64,000 nucleotides of DNA, from NCBI GenBank assembly GCA_046292765.1, contig JBKBQA010000002.1, positions 682,001 through 746,000 on the forward strand, in the 5' to 3' direction. This document shows, one piece after another, positions 36,406 to 45,643 of the stretch. How positions within the stretch are numbered: position 1 is the first letter of the stretch; every line of letters starts with the position of its first letter. The translations under genes and the position numbers were made by a program. The notes under the pieces are model-generated. The model searched no databases, had not been told where the DNA came from, and was given only the letters and a program-made list of their open reading frames with translations. The stretch is from PGZG01 sp046292765. GTDB taxonomy: Bacteria > Pseudomonadota > Gammaproteobacteria > Pseudomonadales > Alcanivoracaceae.

Positions 36406-37370
36406 AACAGACCCAGTTTGAACAACAGTTTTCCGCCGACTGGACACTGCTTGAGCAACAGCTTAACCAGCTTGAGAAACTGCGGCGCGGGGACACCAGT
36501 CAGGATGTCCAGCTGTCCACCTTGCCGACGCGTTACCGCCGGCTTTGCCACCATCAGGCGCTGGCGCGGGAGCGCGGTTATAGTCTCAGCCTGATCGAGC
36601 GCCTGGATGATCTGGTGCTGCGAGGTCACCGCCAGTTGTATCGGCCGCGTTTGCCGCTGGCGGCGCCAATGAAACAGTTTTTCCTCGCCGATTTCCCACT
36701 GGCCGTACGAGCGCAATGGCCGTGGCAACTTGCCAGCACGCTGGTGTTCGGACTGTCGTTGCTATTGATCTGGCTGCTGGTACGACACGACCCGGACATG
36801 GTGTACAGCCTGCTCGACCCGGCCACCACCGCGCAGATGGAGGCCATGTATCACCCCGCAGCCGAACACCGTCATCAGCGCGACAGTGGTGACGACATCA
36901 GCATGTTCGGCTTTTACATCTACAACAACATCAGCATTGCCTTTCGCACCTTTGCCGGCGGGATTTTTTTTGGCGTCGGCGCCTTGTTCGTGATGTTGTA
37001 TAACGGCGGTTTTTTCGGTGCCATTGCCGCCCACCTCACCAACGTCGGCTATCACGAACCGTTTTTCACTTTCGTTATTGCCCACGGTGCGCCGGAGCTG
37101 ACGGCGATTGTACTGGCTGGTGGCGCCGGACTGCGTCTTGGCTGGGCCTTGCTGGCGCCCGGTCCGTGGTCGCGGCGAGATGCGTTGCGGTTCGCCGCGC
37201 GCGATGCCATGACGATCATGTACGGGGTATTCGCACTGCTGGTACTGGCGGCGTTCATTGAGGCGTTCTGGTCGCCGCGCCTGCTCCCCGCCGGCATCAA
37301 GTACGGTGTGGGCGCGCTGCTGTGGCTGCTGACGCTCGGCTACCTGCTGAAGGGAGGACGGCAGCGGTGA
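36402..37370 (+). CDS. SpoIIM/DUF95-type membrane protein
   Basis: 322 residues: a soluble helical N-terminus (about 1-95) and five or six membrane helices with the family motif YNNISIAFRTFAGGIFFGVG (about 171-190) and APELTAIVLAGGAGLRLG (about 230-247). Homology is to stage II sporulation protein M, but here it belongs to the MoxR cluster and not to sporulation. It overlaps both neighbours. Confidence 0.87.
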   Translation: MKQTQFEQQFSADWTLLEQQLNQLEKLRRGDTSQDVQLSTLPTRYRRLCHHQALARERGYSLSLIERLDDLVLRGHRQLYRPRLPLAAPMKQFFLADFPLAVRAQWPWQLASTLVFGLSLLLIWLLVRHDPDMVYSLLDPATTAQMEAMYHPAAEHRHQRDSGDDISMFGFYIYNNISIAFRTFAGGIFFGVGALFVMLYNGGFFGAIAAHLTNVGYHEPFFTFVIAHGAPELTAIVLAGGAGLRLGWALLAPGPWSRRDALRFAARDAMTIMYGVFALLVLAAFIEAFWSPRLLPAGIKYGVGALLWLLTLGYLLKGGRQR

Positions 37371-38881
37371 ATCTGGAACAGATGAGCGCACGGATTGCTC
37401 CCCGCAACGCCTGGCAGGCCATCGACCTCGGCGCCCGTCTTTACCAGACGTGGTGGAAACCGCTTACGCTGATCTGGCTGCTGTTCAGCCTGCCGCTGTT
37501 GCTGATACTGCTGGGGCTATTCTGGCAAGACTATCCGGGTGCGGTGTTTCTGCTGATCTGGTGGCTAAAGCCGGCACTGGAACGCCCGCTGCTCGAATAC
37601 TGTGGCCGCGCCCTGTTCAGCCAGCCTGCAAGCCCCGTGCAACTGTTACGGCAATGGCGCGGTTACGGTTGGCGAGGGCTGCTGCCCTGGTTGCTATGGC
37701 GACGCATCTCGTTCAGCCGCAGTTTTCTGATGCCAGTGACCCAGCTTGAGCAGCAGTTCGGTCAGGCATTTCGGCAACGACGTCAGGCCCTCAACAGCGG
37801 CCCGGCAAACCGTTCCGTCACCCTGACAGTACTGATGCTGCATATCGAGCAACTGTTCTCCTATGTGCTGGTGATTCTGCTGATGATGCTGATGCCGGCC
37901 CAGCTCGGCATCAGCGAAGTCGAATGGATGCTCGACGACAACATGACGTTGCTGGCGCTGCTCGGCTGGTATGCGGTGCTATGCGTCACCCAACCGCTGT
38001 ATGTCTGCTCCGGCTTTGCCCTTTATCTGAACAAGCGCACCTGGCTGGAAGGCTGGGACATGGAACTTGGCCTGCGGCGGATCGGCGAACGCCGTACGCT
38101 TGCCCAGCAGCGGATTGGTCCGACACTGGTGCTGCTGTGCTTGCTGCCACTGACGCTGATATTGCCCAGCGGCAATGCCAGCGCAAATACTGCTGACAGC
38201 GCCCGTGATGACGCCATCGCCATCGTCGCCGGCGAAGAGTTCATGCCATTGCAAGTAACTGAGCGATGGCAATGGAAGGCACAGGATGCCCGTATGGAGC
38301 AGGCCGGTGACGATTTACTTTTGCGCATCATGCGCTGGCTGTTCGAACGGGATGTCAGCGCGACGCCCCGGGAAAGTCACTGGAGTCTGGCGGGTCTGTT
38401 GCGCGCACTGCTGTGGGTGCTGGTGATCAGCGCGGTACTCTATGGCCTGTGGCATTACCGCCGCTGGCTGGCAAGCCTGCCAGCACGATGGCGGCCCGCT
38501 CCGCCGCCGGTCACCCATATTGGCGGGTTGGACATTCGGCCCGAATCGCTCCCGGACGACATCGCCGCCGACGTGATGGAGCACATTCATAGCGGCGATC
38601 TGCGTCAGGCAGTCAGCCTGCTCTATCGCGCCACTCTGTCGCGGCTCGCCAGTGACGGGCAGATGCTGCTTCTGCCCGGCGCCACCGAGCAAGAAGCCCT
38701 GCAGCACTGCCGCGATCAGCATCAGGACCGTGCCGGGGTGGCGCTGCTTGCCACTATCACGCCTCTCTGGATCAGCACTGCCTGGGCGCATCGTCCACCT
38801 GCGGCCGACAGCCTGCGCACGCTGGTGCAACACTGGTCAGATCATTTTGATCGCCGCAGCCGGACGGAGCCGTCGTCATGA
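37367..38881 (+). CDS. DUF4129-type membrane protein of the MoxR cluster
   Basis: 504 residues. Several transmembrane helices occupy about residues 25-265. They are followed by a periplasmic-looking region, another helix near 335-360, and a soluble C-terminal part (HIHSGDLRQAVSLLYRATL) of DUF4129 type. Start GTG at 37367 overlaps the upstream stop and has GGAGG nine bases before; an ATG lies five codons downstream. It is translationally coupled to both neighbours. The biochemical role is unknown. Confidence 0.8.
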   Translation: MNLEQMSARIAPRNAWQAIDLGARLYQTWWKPLTLIWLLFSLPLLLILLGLFWQDYPGAVFLLIWWLKPALERPLLEYCGRALFSQPASPVQLLRQWRGYGWRGLLPWLLWRRISFSRSFLMPVTQLEQQFGQAFRQRRQALNSGPANRSVTLTVLMLHIEQLFSYVLVILLMMLMPAQLGISEVEWMLDDNMTLLALLGWYAVLCVTQPLYVCSGFALYLNKRTWLEGWDMELGLRRIGERRTLAQQRIGPTLVLLCLLPLTLILPSGNASANTADSARDDAIAIVAGEEFMPLQVTERWQWKAQDARMEQAGDDLLLRIMRWLFERDVSATPRESHWSLAGLLRALLWVLVISAVLYGLWHYRRWLASLPARWRPAPPPVTHIGGLDIRPESLPDDIAADVMEHIHSGDLRQAVSLLYRATLSRLASDGQMLLLPGATEQEALQHCRDQHQDRAGVALLATITPLWISTAWAHRPPAADSLRTLVQHWSDHFDRRSRTEPSS

Positions 38882-40170
38882 AGCTGCCGCATCTGCTGGC
38901 GCTGGTGCTGATTGCCGCAATCGGCTACTGGATCTGGAGCAATGTCGAAAAAATTCCCGTGGCCGAGCACGGCATCAGCACCGCCGCTAACATGGCGGCA
39001 GCCGAAGCCCTGTTATCGCGACGGGACATGCCTGTCCGTCGCATCAGTAGCGCGGCGGAGTTGTTCCCGCTGCCGTCCCCGGACACCCTGCTCGTTCTCC
39101 AGCGCCGCGATGCGCGACTGGCGGAATGGCAACGCAAGGCCCTGCTCGAATGGCTGCAGGCGGGTGGACGACTGATCGTCAACGCGGTACCAATGGACTA
39201 CAACGACTACATTGACGATCAGCTCGGCGACGACGACATCGCCAACCATGACCCACTGTTATACAGCCTGGGCGTCACGGCCTGGTACAAGGATTCTGTT
39301 GCCCGTCGACCGGAACTGCCGACCGATACCAGTGATGGCGGTCAGCTCGAACTCAGGTTCAGGCTGCATTGTCTTGGCAAGCTCAACCTCGACGGCATGA
39401 CCTGCGCCCGCATGGTCTGTGGCGAGGACCGACTACCGGATTACGCCCTGTTTGACGATGACCACACATTACGGCAACTGGAACTGGATCCGCAGATCGA
39501 CCTGCTTCACCGCGATCTCTACACCACGCCGCAAGACGATGATGCGATGATTCCGCTTCGCGACACCACGGTGATTGGTCGAGGCAGCAGCGATGGCGGC
39601 CACGACATGCTGCTATGGCTGGAAGCCGGCAAGGGAGATGTGCTGGTATTCAGTGACCTTGATATTTTCTCCAACAGCCGATTGCATCATCTTGATCACG
39701 CTGACCTGCTGCTGACGCTCAGCCGGGGGTCAACGGCAGTGTGGTGGATTCGCAGCGTCGATGCGCCTGCCCTGCACCGCTGGCTGTGGCAACGGGGCTG
39801 GCCACTGATCTCTGCCGCAACTCTGTTGTTGCTGCTGTTTCTCTGGCATCACATCCCCCGTCGCGGCGTCATGCTGCAGTCTGCCGACATCCACGAACGT
39901 GACTTTACCGACCACTTTCAGGCCGCCTCTGCACTGCTCTGGCGCATAGGCCAGCCACGCGCATTGCTGGAGCCCTTGCGTCGTGATGTTGTGCGTCAAC
40001 TCGGTCGACATCCCGGCGGCACTGATCCGGCGCGCCACATCGAGCTCGCCGCCGCACTGGCAAATCTCAGCACGGCAGAGGTAAAGAATGCGCTGGAACA
40101 GGTGCCCGCCAACGAGGCAGAACTTCATTATCTGGTTTCCCTGTTGCAGCATCTGCGTCAGCACACCTGA
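38878..40170 (+). CDS. DUF4350 protein
   Basis: 430 residues with an N-terminal helix (3-22) and a glutamine-amidotransferase-like periplasmic DUF4350 domain (about 40-285: WQRKALLEWLQAGGRLIVNA near 83, GDVLVFSDLDIFSN near 255). A membrane helix at about 305-325 and a cytoplasmic helical tail complete it. It overlaps the upstream gene by four bases; 65 bases separate it from the BCCT gene. Confidence 0.82.
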   Translation: MKLPHLLALVLIAAIGYWIWSNVEKIPVAEHGISTAANMAAAEALLSRRDMPVRRISSAAELFPLPSPDTLLVLQRRDARLAEWQRKALLEWLQAGGRLIVNAVPMDYNDYIDDQLGDDDIANHDPLLYSLGVTAWYKDSVARRPELPTDTSDGGQLELRFRLHCLGKLNLDGMTCARMVCGEDRLPDYALFDDDHTLRQLELDPQIDLLHRDLYTTPQDDDAMIPLRDTTVIGRGSSDGGHDMLLWLEAGKGDVLVFSDLDIFSNSRLHHLDHADLLLTLSRGSTAVWWIRSVDAPALHRWLWQRGWPLISAATLLLLLFLWHHIPRRGVMLQSADIHERDFTDHFQAASALLWRIGQPRALLEPLRRDVVRQLGRHPGGTDPARHIELAAALANLSTAEVKNALEQVPANEAELHYLVSLLQHLRQHT

Positions 40171-40235
40171 AACCGGGATGAAATATCGCTATGGTGGAGC
40201 AGACAAACTGCACAGCAGGCAAAGGAGATTAACCG

Positions 40236-42281
40236 ATGCAGACTGACAGCAAGATGGTCCGTTCCGCTCTGGTGCTACCAGTATTCATCCCGGCGGTCGC
40301 GGTGACACTGCTGCTGGTAATTGGCACCATCAGCAACCCGACATTGGCCGGTGCCCTGTTCGCCGACACACTCGCCTTTATCACTCGAAGTTTCGGCTGG
40401 TTCTATATGCTCGCCGTTGCCATTTTTCTGGTGTTCATCGTCGCGGTGGCGATCTCAAGCTGGGGCAATATCCGTCTCGGGCCTGATCACTCCGAGCCGG
40501 AATACCCGTTCCCGGTCTGGTTTGCCATGCTGTTTTCCGCAGGCTATGGCATTGCGCTTCTGTTTTTTGGCGTAGCCGAGCCGGTGCTGCACTATGCAGA
40601 GCCTCCGATGGGTGCAGCACAGACCGTCGATGCGGCGCGCCAGGCGATGCAGATCGCGTTTTTCCACTGGGGATTTCATATCTGGGCAATCTACGGGCTA
40701 GCAGGGCTGGTACTGGCCTATTTTTCGTTCCGGCATGGTCTGCCGCTGTCTGTCCGCTCGGCCCTCTATCCGCTGATCGGCGAGCGCATTTATGGTCCCA
40801 TCGGCCACGCCGTCGATGTATTTGCCATACTCGGCACACTGTTTGGCATCGCCACCACGCTGGGCTTGTCTGTCACCCAGATCAACGCCGGACTGCATTA
40901 CCTGTGGCCATCCATCCCGGTCAGCATTTCCGTGCAGGTCGGCGCCATCGTGGTCATTACCGGCCTGGCCGTGCTGTCTGTCGTGGCAGGCCTCGACAAG
41001 GGCGTCAAGCGACTGTCGATCATCAATATGGCATTGGCGGTTGCACTGATGACATTTGTCTTTGTTGCCGGCCCATCGATCCTGATTCTGGAGACCTTCC
41101 TGCAGAACACAGGCAGTTACCTGAATCATATCGTCGAACGTACTTTCAATTTGCAGGCCTACAGCCGCAGTGACTGGATCGGCAACTGGACGCTGTTCAT
41201 TTTCGGCTGGACCATTGCCTGGGCTCCCTTTGTCGGTCTGTTTATCGCTCGCATCAGTCGTGGCCGTACCATTCGGGAGTTTGTCTTCGGGGTCATGCTG
41301 GTGCCTTCGCTGTTCACCTTTCTGTGGTTCTCGATTTTCGGTGACACCGCCTTGTACCTGATCATGCATGAGGGCTATACCGCCTTGATCGGCGAGGTCC
41401 AGTCAAATACCGCCATCGCCCTGTTCAAACTCTACGAGCGTCTGCCGCTGACCGAAGTGGTTTCCTTCGTTACCGTGATACTGATCATCACTTTTTTTGT
41501 CACCTCTTCGGATTCGGGATCGCTGGTAATCGACTCGCTGGCATCCGGTGGCGCGGCACACACGCCAGTCTGGCAGCGAGTGTTCTGGGCCTCTACGGAA
41601 GGCGTGCTGGCTGCTGCCCTGCTGATGGCCGGGGGGCTAAGCGCCCTGCAAACCATGACCATTGCCAGCGCCCTGCCCTTTGCGGTGATCATGCTGGCTG
41701 CGGTGTGGGGCTTATGGCGGGCACTGGTTATCGAGGGTCACCGGGAAAAAAGCCTGCACAGTCATCCGGCGTTGAGCGGCAGTGCACCCGGCCCGGCCGA
41801 CTGGCAGCAACGCCTGTCCCGACTATTACACTTCCCCGACGCCGATCAGTCCGGCGCCTATATCGAACAGACAGTTCACCCCGCCATGCAGCAACTGCGG
41901 GCCCAGCTGGGTCGACTGGGCTGGCATGCGGAACTGCAGCATCAACCGGGTGACCATTGTCGTTTGCATATCGTCCGGGGCGAAGAAGTGAATTTCTTTT
42001 ATGAGATTCGCCTGGTGGCCTATCCCCGGCCGGCATTTTCTCTCGCTGCGCTGGACGCCAGCAGCACCGCCGAACAGCAATACTGGCGCGCTGAAGTGTT
42101 CTTGCGGCGCGGCGGTCAGGGCTACGACGTATTCGGCTATAGCCCCCAGGAACTGATCGGTGACATGCTGAATCAGTTCGGCAATTATCTTCACTTCCGC
42201 CACATTTCCCCGGGCAACCTGCCCTGGGAAATGGCGGAGCAGGACACTTCCAGCACCTCGTCTTCAGGGAGCCATTCATGA
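40236..42281 (+). CDS. BCCT-family choline/betaine transporter with cytoplasmic tail (BetT-like)
   Basis: 681 residues with about 12 transmembrane helices and the family signature WTIAWAPFVGLFIARISRGR near residues 323-342. A cytoplasmic extension of about 180 residues after 500 is a hallmark of the BetT group, in which it senses osmolarity. Imports choline or glycine betaine, probably sodium- or proton-driven. Ribosome site AAAGGAG. It sits inside the MoxR cluster and its stop overlaps the moxR start by four bases, which is unusual; no betaine synthesis genes are near. Confidence 0.9.
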   Translation: MQTDSKMVRSALVLPVFIPAVAVTLLLVIGTISNPTLAGALFADTLAFITRSFGWFYMLAVAIFLVFIVAVAISSWGNIRLGPDHSEPEYPFPVWFAMLFSAGYGIALLFFGVAEPVLHYAEPPMGAAQTVDAARQAMQIAFFHWGFHIWAIYGLAGLVLAYFSFRHGLPLSVRSALYPLIGERIYGPIGHAVDVFAILGTLFGIATTLGLSVTQINAGLHYLWPSIPVSISVQVGAIVVITGLAVLSVVAGLDKGVKRLSIINMALAVALMTFVFVAGPSILILETFLQNTGSYLNHIVERTFNLQAYSRSDWIGNWTLFIFGWTIAWAPFVGLFIARISRGRTIREFVFGVMLVPSLFTFLWFSIFGDTALYLIMHEGYTALIGEVQSNTAIALFKLYERLPLTEVVSFVTVILIITFFVTSSDSGSLVIDSLASGGAAHTPVWQRVFWASTEGVLAAALLMAGGLSALQTMTIASALPFAVIMLAAVWGLWRALVIEGHREKSLHSHPALSGSAPGPADWQQRLSRLLHFPDADQSGAYIEQTVHPAMQQLRAQLGRLGWHAELQHQPGDHCRLHIVRGEEVNFFYEIRLVAYPRPAFSLAALDASSTAEQQYWRAEVFLRRGGQGYDVFGYSPQELIGDMLNQFGNYLHFRHISPGNLPWEMAEQDTSSTSSSGSHS

Positions 42282-43249
42282 CAGCACCGCAAACTCTGAC
42301 CGATGCCAGCACGCTGGCGCGTTCCATCGAAACCGCCGTGGCCGCCGTGCTGGTTGGCCAGCAACAAGTGGTGCGCGAAGTGCTGGTCGCCATGATCAGT
42401 GGTGGCCATGTGCTGCTCGAAGGCGTGCCCGGTCTCGGCAAGACGCTGCTGGTGCGCACCCTCGCGCACACCCTGCAGGTGGAGTTCAGTCGCATCCAGT
42501 TCACCCCCGATCTGATGCCAACCGACGTAACCGGCCATGCCATGTTCGATCCGAAGACCGAACAGTTTCGTATTCGCAAGGGTCCCGCCTTTACGCAGCT
42601 GCTGCTCGCCGACGAAATCAATCGCGCCTCGGCAAAAACCCAGTCTGCCCTGCTTGAAGTGATGCAGGAGCGACAGATCACGATTGAGGGCAAGTGCTTT
42701 CCGCTGGCGCCCCCCTTCATGGTGCTGGCCACCCAGAACCCGCTCGATCAGGAAGGCACCTATCCGCTACCAGAAGCGGAGCTGGATCGCTTTCTGTTCA
42801 AAATCATGATCGATTACCCGGTGATCGAGCATGAAGCGAGGATTGTGCGCATGGTGCTGGATGGCACCATCAGCGACAGTCTCGCCGTGGCGAATCTTGT
42901 GGCGCTCGCGGATGCCAGCGGCGTACTTGCCATGCAGCGTCTCGCCACCACCGTCAGTCTTGACGATGCGGTGGTGGACTACGCGCTGCGACTGGTGCGC
43001 AGCACCCGCGATCTGCCCGGCCTCGCCCGTGGCGCCGGGCCACGCGCCAGTATTGCGCTCTGCACTGCCGGCCGCGCCGAGGCGCTGCTGGAAGGCCGTG
43101 ACTTCGTCATTCCCGACGACATCAAGCGGGTGGCGCGTCCGGTGTTGCGCCATCGCATCCAGCTCAGTGCCGATGCGGAAATCGAAGGCCAGACGCCGGA
43201 GTCACTGCTGCGTCGGCTGCTGGATCAGGTCCCGGCTCCCCGTCAATGA
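42278..43249 (+). CDS. MoxR-type AAA+ ATPase
   Basis: 323 residues. The Walker A motif GVPGLGKT is at 49-56 and Walker B is LLLADEINRAS. Sensor 1 (ATQNPLDQEGTYPLPEAELD) and the C-terminal lid are present. MoxR proteins act as chaperones that load cofactors or mature protein complexes together with vWA-type partners; here the partner is the DUF58 protein encoded next. Starts at an ATG overlapping the BCCT stop. Confidence 0.92.
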   Translation: MTAPQTLTDASTLARSIETAVAAVLVGQQQVVREVLVAMISGGHVLLEGVPGLGKTLLVRTLAHTLQVEFSRIQFTPDLMPTDVTGHAMFDPKTEQFRIRKGPAFTQLLLADEINRASAKTQSALLEVMQERQITIEGKCFPLAPPFMVLATQNPLDQEGTYPLPEAELDRFLFKIMIDYPVIEHEARIVRMVLDGTISDSLAVANLVALADASGVLAMQRLATTVSLDDAVVDYALRLVRSTRDLPGLARGAGPRASIALCTAGRAEALLEGRDFVIPDDIKRVARPVLRHRIQLSADAEIEGQTPESLLRRLLDQVPAPRQ

Positions 43250-44580
43250 TGCTGCGCCCTTCACCCGCACTGTTGCGGGCGGCTGTGTTGCTGCTGCTGC
43301 TGGCCCTGCTGCCATTGGCGGCCCGCCTGTGGCTGCCTGACTGGCGTGAAGGCGCAGAGACACTCTGGCTTCTGGCGGCGCTGATGCTGGTGATGACACT
43401 TGGCTGGGACATCGCCCGGGCCTGGTCACGACCGCTGCCGCGAGCTACCCGGCTCACCCCTGCGGCTTTTTCCGTTCAGCGCGATCACACCATCCGGGTA
43501 AGGTTTGCCAGCAGTGATCTGCCCAGCCAATGCGAGCTCGCCGACCATCACCCCGCCGATGATCCGAACACCGGCCTGCCGGCGCTGTTAAGGCCGGCAG
43601 CTGCGGCCACCACCGAGTTCAGCTACCGTTACCGCCCGTCGCGACGCGGCAAGGCGGTGTTCGGTGATATCGAACTGTGGTTGCCCGGCCCGCTCGGTTT
43701 GATCTGGCTGCGGCGTCGTATTGGCGCCGCCTGCGAAGTGCCGGTGTATCCCGATTTTTCCATGTTGCAGAGCGATGCCCTGAAGGCACAAAAACACAGC
43801 CGCCTTGATGCCGGCAGTCGGCAACAGCCACGGCGTGGCGAAGGCATGGAGTTTCACCAATTGCGCGAGTACCGGCCAGGCGATGCCCTGCGCCAGATCG
43901 ACTGGAAGGCCAGTGCCAGACGCCGCAGCCTGATCAGCCGGGAGTATCAAGAGGAACAGAACCAGCACATTATCGTCCTGCTGGACGGCGGCGCTCGGCT
44001 GGCCATGCGGGTTAACGGGATGACCGGCTTCGACCATGCCCTGAACGCCAGCCTGCTGTTGGCCTGGAGTGGCTTGAAGCAAGGCGATCGCCCTGGTGTT
44101 CTGCTGTTCTCCAACGATGAAGAGCGCTGGCTGCCACCGGTCCGCGGTCAACAGGGATTAAACCGGCTGCTCAACGCGCTCTACACCCTGCACCCGGGCA
44201 ATCGTGCCAGCGATTACAGTCTCGCCGCCCGTAAACTGATGGGGCATTGGTCACGGCACTCATTGGTGGTGCTGATCAGTCATATCCAGCCGGATGACGA
44301 GCAGGAACTGATGACCGCAGTCAAGCTGCTCAGTGGCAGACACCTGCTGATGATTGCCGATATCCAGTTGCCCAGTCAGGCGCGGCTGCGCCATTGCGCC
44401 ATCGACACTGTGGATGACGCCCTGCGGGTGGCCGGCGATGCCGGCTGGCAGGAGGCCCGTCTGGCCCTGCATGCCAGACTGCGCCATGCCGGCGCCCTGG
44501 TGGTGGAAGCCACGCCCGAACACCTGCCGGCAAAGCTGAATCAGGTTTACCTGTCGCTTAAACGCAGTGGACAACTATAA
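43246..44580 (+). CDS. DUF58 (vWA-like) protein
   Basis: 444 residues: two N-terminal hydrophobic helices (about 5-25 and 38-58), a beta-rich stretch and the DUF58 signature EFHQLREYRPGDALRQIDWK (about 202-221). A degenerate vWA fold (IIVLLDGGARLAM) follows. It overlaps moxR by four bases; together they form the catalytic end of the RDD-SpoIIM-DUF4129-DUF4350 cluster. Confidence 0.9.
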   Translation: MMLRPSPALLRAAVLLLLLALLPLAARLWLPDWREGAETLWLLAALMLVMTLGWDIARAWSRPLPRATRLTPAAFSVQRDHTIRVRFASSDLPSQCELADHHPADDPNTGLPALLRPAAAATTEFSYRYRPSRRGKAVFGDIELWLPGPLGLIWLRRRIGAACEVPVYPDFSMLQSDALKAQKHSRLDAGSRQQPRRGEGMEFHQLREYRPGDALRQIDWKASARRRSLISREYQEEQNQHIIVLLDGGARLAMRVNGMTGFDHALNASLLLAWSGLKQGDRPGVLLFSNDEERWLPPVRGQQGLNRLLNALYTLHPGNRASDYSLAARKLMGHWSRHSLVVLISHIQPDDEQELMTAVKLLSGRHLLMIADIQLPSQARLRHCAIDTVDDALRVAGDAGWQEARLALHARLRHAGALVVEATPEHLPAKLNQVYLSLKRSGQL

Positions 44581-44671
44581 GATTGATCAACAAGGCCTTC
44601 ACGTGACACGGATCAACATAGGGCATGATCCACCGCCCTACGCTGGATTCGATGAACACGGAGTACTGTCC

Positions 44672-45643
44672 ATGCAACAACCTCGGAGCCTGATCCCCTA
44701 CGCGGTGATGGCCCCCTCGGGCCACAACACACAGCCCTGGCGGTTTGAGGTGTCGGCACAACGTATTGATATTTTTCCCGATTTCAGTCGCCGCCTGCCG
44801 GTGGTGGATGCCGATGACCACGCCCTCTTTATCAGCCTCGGCTGCGCGCTGGAGAACCTGCTGATTGCTGCAGCCCAAAGCGGCGTACATACCCGGGTGG
44901 AATACTTCCCGGCCGGTGAACAGTGCCTGCGAGTGCACCTTGAAGGGCCCGGCGACATTGCCAACGAATCAACCCGGATACTGTTTGATGCCATGCCACG
45001 ACGCCAATCCAATCGCGGCCGCTACGAGCAACGCCCGCTGTCGGAGCAGCACATCACTGCGCTGGCACTCGCGGCCCGCCAACCGGATGTGCGGATAGAG
45101 CTGATCAGCGACATCAAGCAGCGTCAGCAGATGGCCCAGCATGCCGCCCGTGCCTGTGAACAGCAGTTTTCCGACCCGGCCTTCGTCCGCGAACTGCAGC
45201 ACTGGATCCGCTTCAGTCAGCGCGAACGTAACCTGCAACGTGACGGGCTGGCCGCCGACACCATGGGCATGCCATTCGTGCCACGCTGGTTCGGCCGCCT
45301 GATCATGGCGCTGACCAGCACACCGCAGCGGGAGGCCCGCAAGGTGCAGAGGCAGGCCGAATGCGCACCACTGCTGGCGCTGTTTTGCGTACGCCGTAAT
45401 GATGCCAGTAGCTGGGTCAATGCCGGGCGCAGCTACCAGCGGCTGGCATTGACAGCCACCGCGCTGGGCATCGCCCACGCACACCTGAACATGCCCTGCG
45501 AAGTTATCAACGAACGCGCTGCGATGAAAAAATCACTGGGCCTGGAGGATGAACCGGTGTTACTGATCCGACTCGGCTTTGGCAAGCGCATGCCGATGTC
45601 AGTGCGGCGTCCCGCCAACGAGGTTATGGTTGAGCATGGATAA
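44672..45643 (+). CDS. Acg-type nitroreductase-fold protein
   Basis: 323 residues from the ATG with a GGAG site eight bases upstream; the longer frame from 44567 overlaps the DUF58 stop and adds no conserved residues. The opening APSGHNTQPWRFEV block (13-26) and the RRQSNRGRYEQRPLS block fit the Acg/TM-type nitroreductase family that binds FMN. Substrate unknown. The stop overlaps the M50 start by eight bases, so the two are coupled. Confidence 0.8.
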   Translation: MQQPRSLIPYAVMAPSGHNTQPWRFEVSAQRIDIFPDFSRRLPVVDADDHALFISLGCALENLLIAAAQSGVHTRVEYFPAGEQCLRVHLEGPGDIANESTRILFDAMPRRQSNRGRYEQRPLSEQHITALALAARQPDVRIELISDIKQRQQMAQHAARACEQQFSDPAFVRELQHWIRFSQRERNLQRDGLAADTMGMPFVPRWFGRLIMALTSTPQREARKVQRQAECAPLLALFCVRRNDASSWVNAGRSYQRLALTATALGIAHAHLNMPCEVINERAAMKKSLGLEDEPVLLIRLGFGKRMPMSVRRPANEVMVEHG

